NCBI GenBank assembly: GCA_003024985.2
Contig: PXIH01S0007131.1
DNA length: 11,097 nucleotides
Origin: Euperipatoides rowelli
Lineage: Eukaryota > Onychophora > Udeonychophora > Euonychophora > Peripatopsidae
Strand: one strand, 5' to 3'
Below are positions 8,718-11,097 of this stretch, piece by piece. The notes beneath the pieces were generated by a model. The model searched no databases and was not told where the DNA came from. It worked only from the letters and a program-made list of their open reading frames with translations. The position numbers and the translations under genes are program-made. Within the stretch, counting starts at the first letter, position 1, and every line of letters begins with the position of its first letter.

Positions 8718-8907
8718 GTGCTGTTTAAAAAATTTGTCACAGATGTGGGCTATGGACACATATCCATTTACTTCACTCTTATGGGAGTTTTTAACACATT
8801 TCTTATCTGGCCAGTTATGATAACACTTCGTTATTCAAAAGCAGAATTTTTCTTATGGACAGATCTGCCTTGGCAATCTTTATGTATATCCGCCCTTTTA
8901 TACTCAG
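8718..8907 (+). CDS. SLC35F3/F4-like: Internal exon of the same SLC35F3/F4-like transporter (last exon in the window)
   Basis: This exon has 63 codons plus the first base of a split codon. The acceptor is TTTTATTTTTCAG ending at 8717 and the donor is GTAACG from 8908. The peptide begins VLFKKFVTDVGYG, contains the hydrophobic segment ISIYFTLMGVFNTFLIWP, then a polar loop (RYSKAEFFLWTDLPW), and ends entering the next helix (SLCISALLYS). VLFK, the GVFN motif and the D-[IL]-PW-x2-LC pattern are shared with vertebrate SLC35F3/F4. The vertebrate protein continues with FNIVLNFG and a conserved TYPTLMSLGIVLSIP block. I found neither between 8908 and 11097, so the next exon lies beyond the window. 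The frame reads on to 8969, but the residues after 8907 lose all family resemblance. Confidence 0.92.
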
Positions 8908-9840
8908 GTAACGTACCGACTAAGAAAGAAAATCACTATTTACAACATACATATTTGCATCATGAATAATTTAAGTAGTGAAGCATTAAACAAATATAAT
9001 AGAAGTTTGATTATTCAATTCTAAGAATTTAAATAATGACATTCAAACGCATACATTATTTACTTATGTAAATGCTAAAGATAAAATATTTGCTTCCCTT
9101 AATCGGTAAATACAACAATATTACTTTGATCATACTACCTAATGAAGATTTTATTTATTTATTTTTATTTTCACTTTTTGTTATAGACATGTTAAGATGG
9201 AAAGACATAGACGAGAGAATGAGTAATGCTTCTTATAAAAATACCTTCTTTAGCATGTGTTTTAATATAATATGTCCATAAATTAACATTTTTATCTATA
9301 TGTAAAAAAAAAGATGCTGTATGGTAAAGTTAGACATTTTTGTGACCTTAAACTATTTGCATACCGTATTGTTAATTCAAATTTAGGAAACATGCCCATA
9401 GAGTAGTAATGCATACTTTAGTTAATCTTACACACACACACTTATGTCTAATCCCAACTTTAAATTTCCTCAATATTAAAACCTACTTACCAACATTTTC
9501 TCTTCATTCCCCTTCCATCTTGATCTATGTCTATATTTTCCCTTGCTCATTATCTTCTACTTCCCTCCCCCTTCTGTACAAACTGGCAACAATTTCTATC
9601 ACTATAATTATAAGGTTATTAAAACACTACCTTTCAAGTTTCCTCTATTACTAACTTTGTTTTTTATATTTTGTATTTTTCTCCTTTACTCCTCGCCCTT
9701 TCCTACACCATTAACAAAGTTAAACCTATGGCCAGTGGCCCCCTATATTTTACTTTTACTTTTGAAAATTTTCTCCTTTGTCCACCTCCTTCTCTAGATA
9801 TTTAACTATCTATTTTCTTTCTATTCTCTTCCATCCCTCC

Positions 9841-9902
9841 ACCTGATGGTGCAAGACCATCAGGTCTTTTATCCAAGACCTGATGGTCTTGCACCATCAG
9901 GT
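9841..9902. repeat. Perfect 27-bp inverted repeat with nested hairpins
   Basis: The left arm (9841-9867) and right arm (9876-9902) are exact reverse complements across an 8-bp spacer (TTTATCCA). Each arm is itself a hairpin: ACCTGATGGT, loop of 5, ACCATCAGGT. Thus a 10-bp word appears four times in alternating orientation. The strand can fold as one long hairpin or two short ones, and the duplex as a cruciform. Confidence 0.95.
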
Positions 9903-10245
9903 ATTGGGGAAGATCTTTTGTTTGTAAGTTGAAAATGAGATTCTACTTCAGCAACATTCTTGATTTAATCATCCCAATTAATACTCCACCACCTAAATGT
10001 ACAAATAAATCTTTAAAATCTGTACAACTTTATATTTTAGACTTAATTTTTTTGATGACATTCCCCCATGCCTGGTCATTTCAATTTTAAAATACAAGAC
10101 CATTAGGAATCACAAATTTAAAGCTCCCCTCAAGCCTCACTGCTAAATGGAGGGCATAATAATATATAACTCAGATGTATATCAACCATCCCTTAATATA
10201 TTGGATTTTACAACAAAACTTATCTTCCAAGCTCTTCCAATATGA

Positions 10246-10800
10246 TCTAGACTTAGTCATCATTATGGATTTCACATACAAACTAGTTGTACCTTTTGTC
10301 AACACTTTAAAGACATTGATCATTTGTTGTTAAATTGTCCACACCTTTTGCCTTGCTGCTCTTGGATTGACCCCTTAACCTCTTAATTGATACTAATCGA
10401 TACTCCTCTAATCTTAACCTCATTCTAGTCTTATTCAATCTGAACACATTTATAGGATATCACTTATATTCCTGTTCAAACTCTGTAAAATGCGTCACCT
10501 ATAATTATATACTTCAAGATATTAGATTAACTCCACTTATTTATTTTAAAATTTCTGTTGCCAGACTTTGGAAAAGGGACCTTACATAATTATCTCCCGC
10601 TCAAGTCTTTATAGATCTTTGGCTGATTAATAACCTCCCTTGTTTATTTGTAAATTGGGAAAATTATAATTAGGAATAATCCTTTACTAATGCTTTTACT
10701 TTCTATTTTGTTCACTTACGGGGTTGCTTAAATCACTTGTTATTGTAACATTATGTAATTTATGTGATAATTGTTGAATAAAGCTTTTTGAGTATTATTT
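10246..10800 (+). mobile_element. Decayed 3' end of a non-LTR (LINE) retrotransposon
   Basis: A 46-codon open stretch (10246-10383) reads SRLSHHYGFHIQTSCTFC and continues to a CPHL motif. Cysteine codons at 10288, 10297 and 10336 and histidine at 10321 give CX2CX7HX4C followed by P, the C-terminal CCHC motif seen after the reverse transcriptase or RNase H region in Jockey, CR1 and I type elements. The preceding RLSHHYGFH resembles the RLGH block that usually comes before it. The frame is closed at 10243 and 10384, and stops are frequent around it, so the copy is dead. AATAAA at 10777-10782, then GCTTTTTG, marks the probable 3' end; no clear poly-A tail or target duplication was found. The left border is uncertain and may lie as far back as about 9400. 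Confidence 0.65.
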
Positions 10801-11097
10801 AAAGGTCAAATGTAATGGATTTTTTAAATTATTTTTTATTATTGATTTTCAAAGATAATTAATTACTAAAAAAAATTCCACTGGAAAAAATAAATTAAAA
10901 TGCATAAAAAAAAGTTATTTAAAGATAAAATTAAGACTTTTGCTATCCTCAGTCTGAGATTACAAATTGAAACTTTCACATTTTTTTTTGGGTCTGAGAT
11001 TAATTTGATGATGAAACAGTCTCTATAGCTGTTTTCTTTGTAATGATTTAACATTAATTTTCAATCTGTATTAAAGGTCATTTTGATATAAAAACCC

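Larger units (their letters stand above)
8908..11097 (+). other. Start of the next intron; no further exon seen
   Basis: It begins with donor GTAACG. From 8908 to 9400 it is AT-rich without features. From about 9409 to 9840 the + strand is strongly C/T-rich and G-poor and may be the worn body of the retrotransposon that ends near 10800, but no reverse transcriptase motif is legible. From 10800 to 11097 I see only AT-rich sequence. Open frames at 9072-9281, 9409-9654 and 9543-9797 show no family resemblance. Confidence 0.75.

Noticed and set aside
9409-9797. Two overlapping open frames as membrane protein genes
   Set aside because: They are Leu/Ser/Phe-rich only because the strand is C/T-rich; there is no conserved motif or initiation context.
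1-11097. A bacterial-type operon, CRISPR or defence system
   Set aside because: Spliced exons, an eukaryotic transporter family, hAT and LINE elements show this is animal nuclear DNA; no such genes or arrays are present.

Overview
The window is AT-rich animal DNA carrying part of one split protein-coding gene on the + strand. Three exons with canonical AG/GT borders (30-249, 5787-5915 and 8718-8907) join in frame into about 179 codons. The product is a multi-pass membrane protein that I recognise as a member of the SLC35F3/SLC35F4 group of nucleotide-sugar-transporter-like solute carriers, of the drug/metabolite transporter superfamily. The 5' exons, the promoter, the last exons and the 3' UTR are all outside the window. 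Intron phases (2 at the left edge, then 0, 0 and 1) and the residue-by-residue match to the family support the model. Introns, a vertebrate-like but divergent protein, repeat content and high AT suggest an invertebrate metazoan. The species cannot be read from the sequence.

Nearly everything else is intron filled with repeats. Intron A (250-5786) holds a short C homopolymer; an older repeat split by a complete non-autonomous hAT element with a perfect 8-bp target duplication (860-1188); an 11-copy array of a roughly 116-bp unit resembling a tRNA gene on the - strand (1533-2768); two hairpins, one followed by a T run (3023-3160); a cluster of six CCAAT boxes (3584-3750); and a 27-bp minisatellite built from two alternating palindromes (4547-4783). 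Intron B (5916-8717) holds a degenerate array with a period near 50 bp (about 7160-7990) and otherwise AT-rich sequence.

The right flank (8908-11097) is the start of the next intron. It contains a perfect 27-bp inverted repeat whose arms are themselves hairpins (9841-9902), and the decayed 3' end of a non-LTR retrotransposon with a C-terminal CCHC motif and an AATAAA tail (10246-10800). There is no operon, CRISPR array, defence system or second gene that I can support. The most unusual items are the tRNA-like tandem array, the nested palindrome and the palindromic minisatellite.
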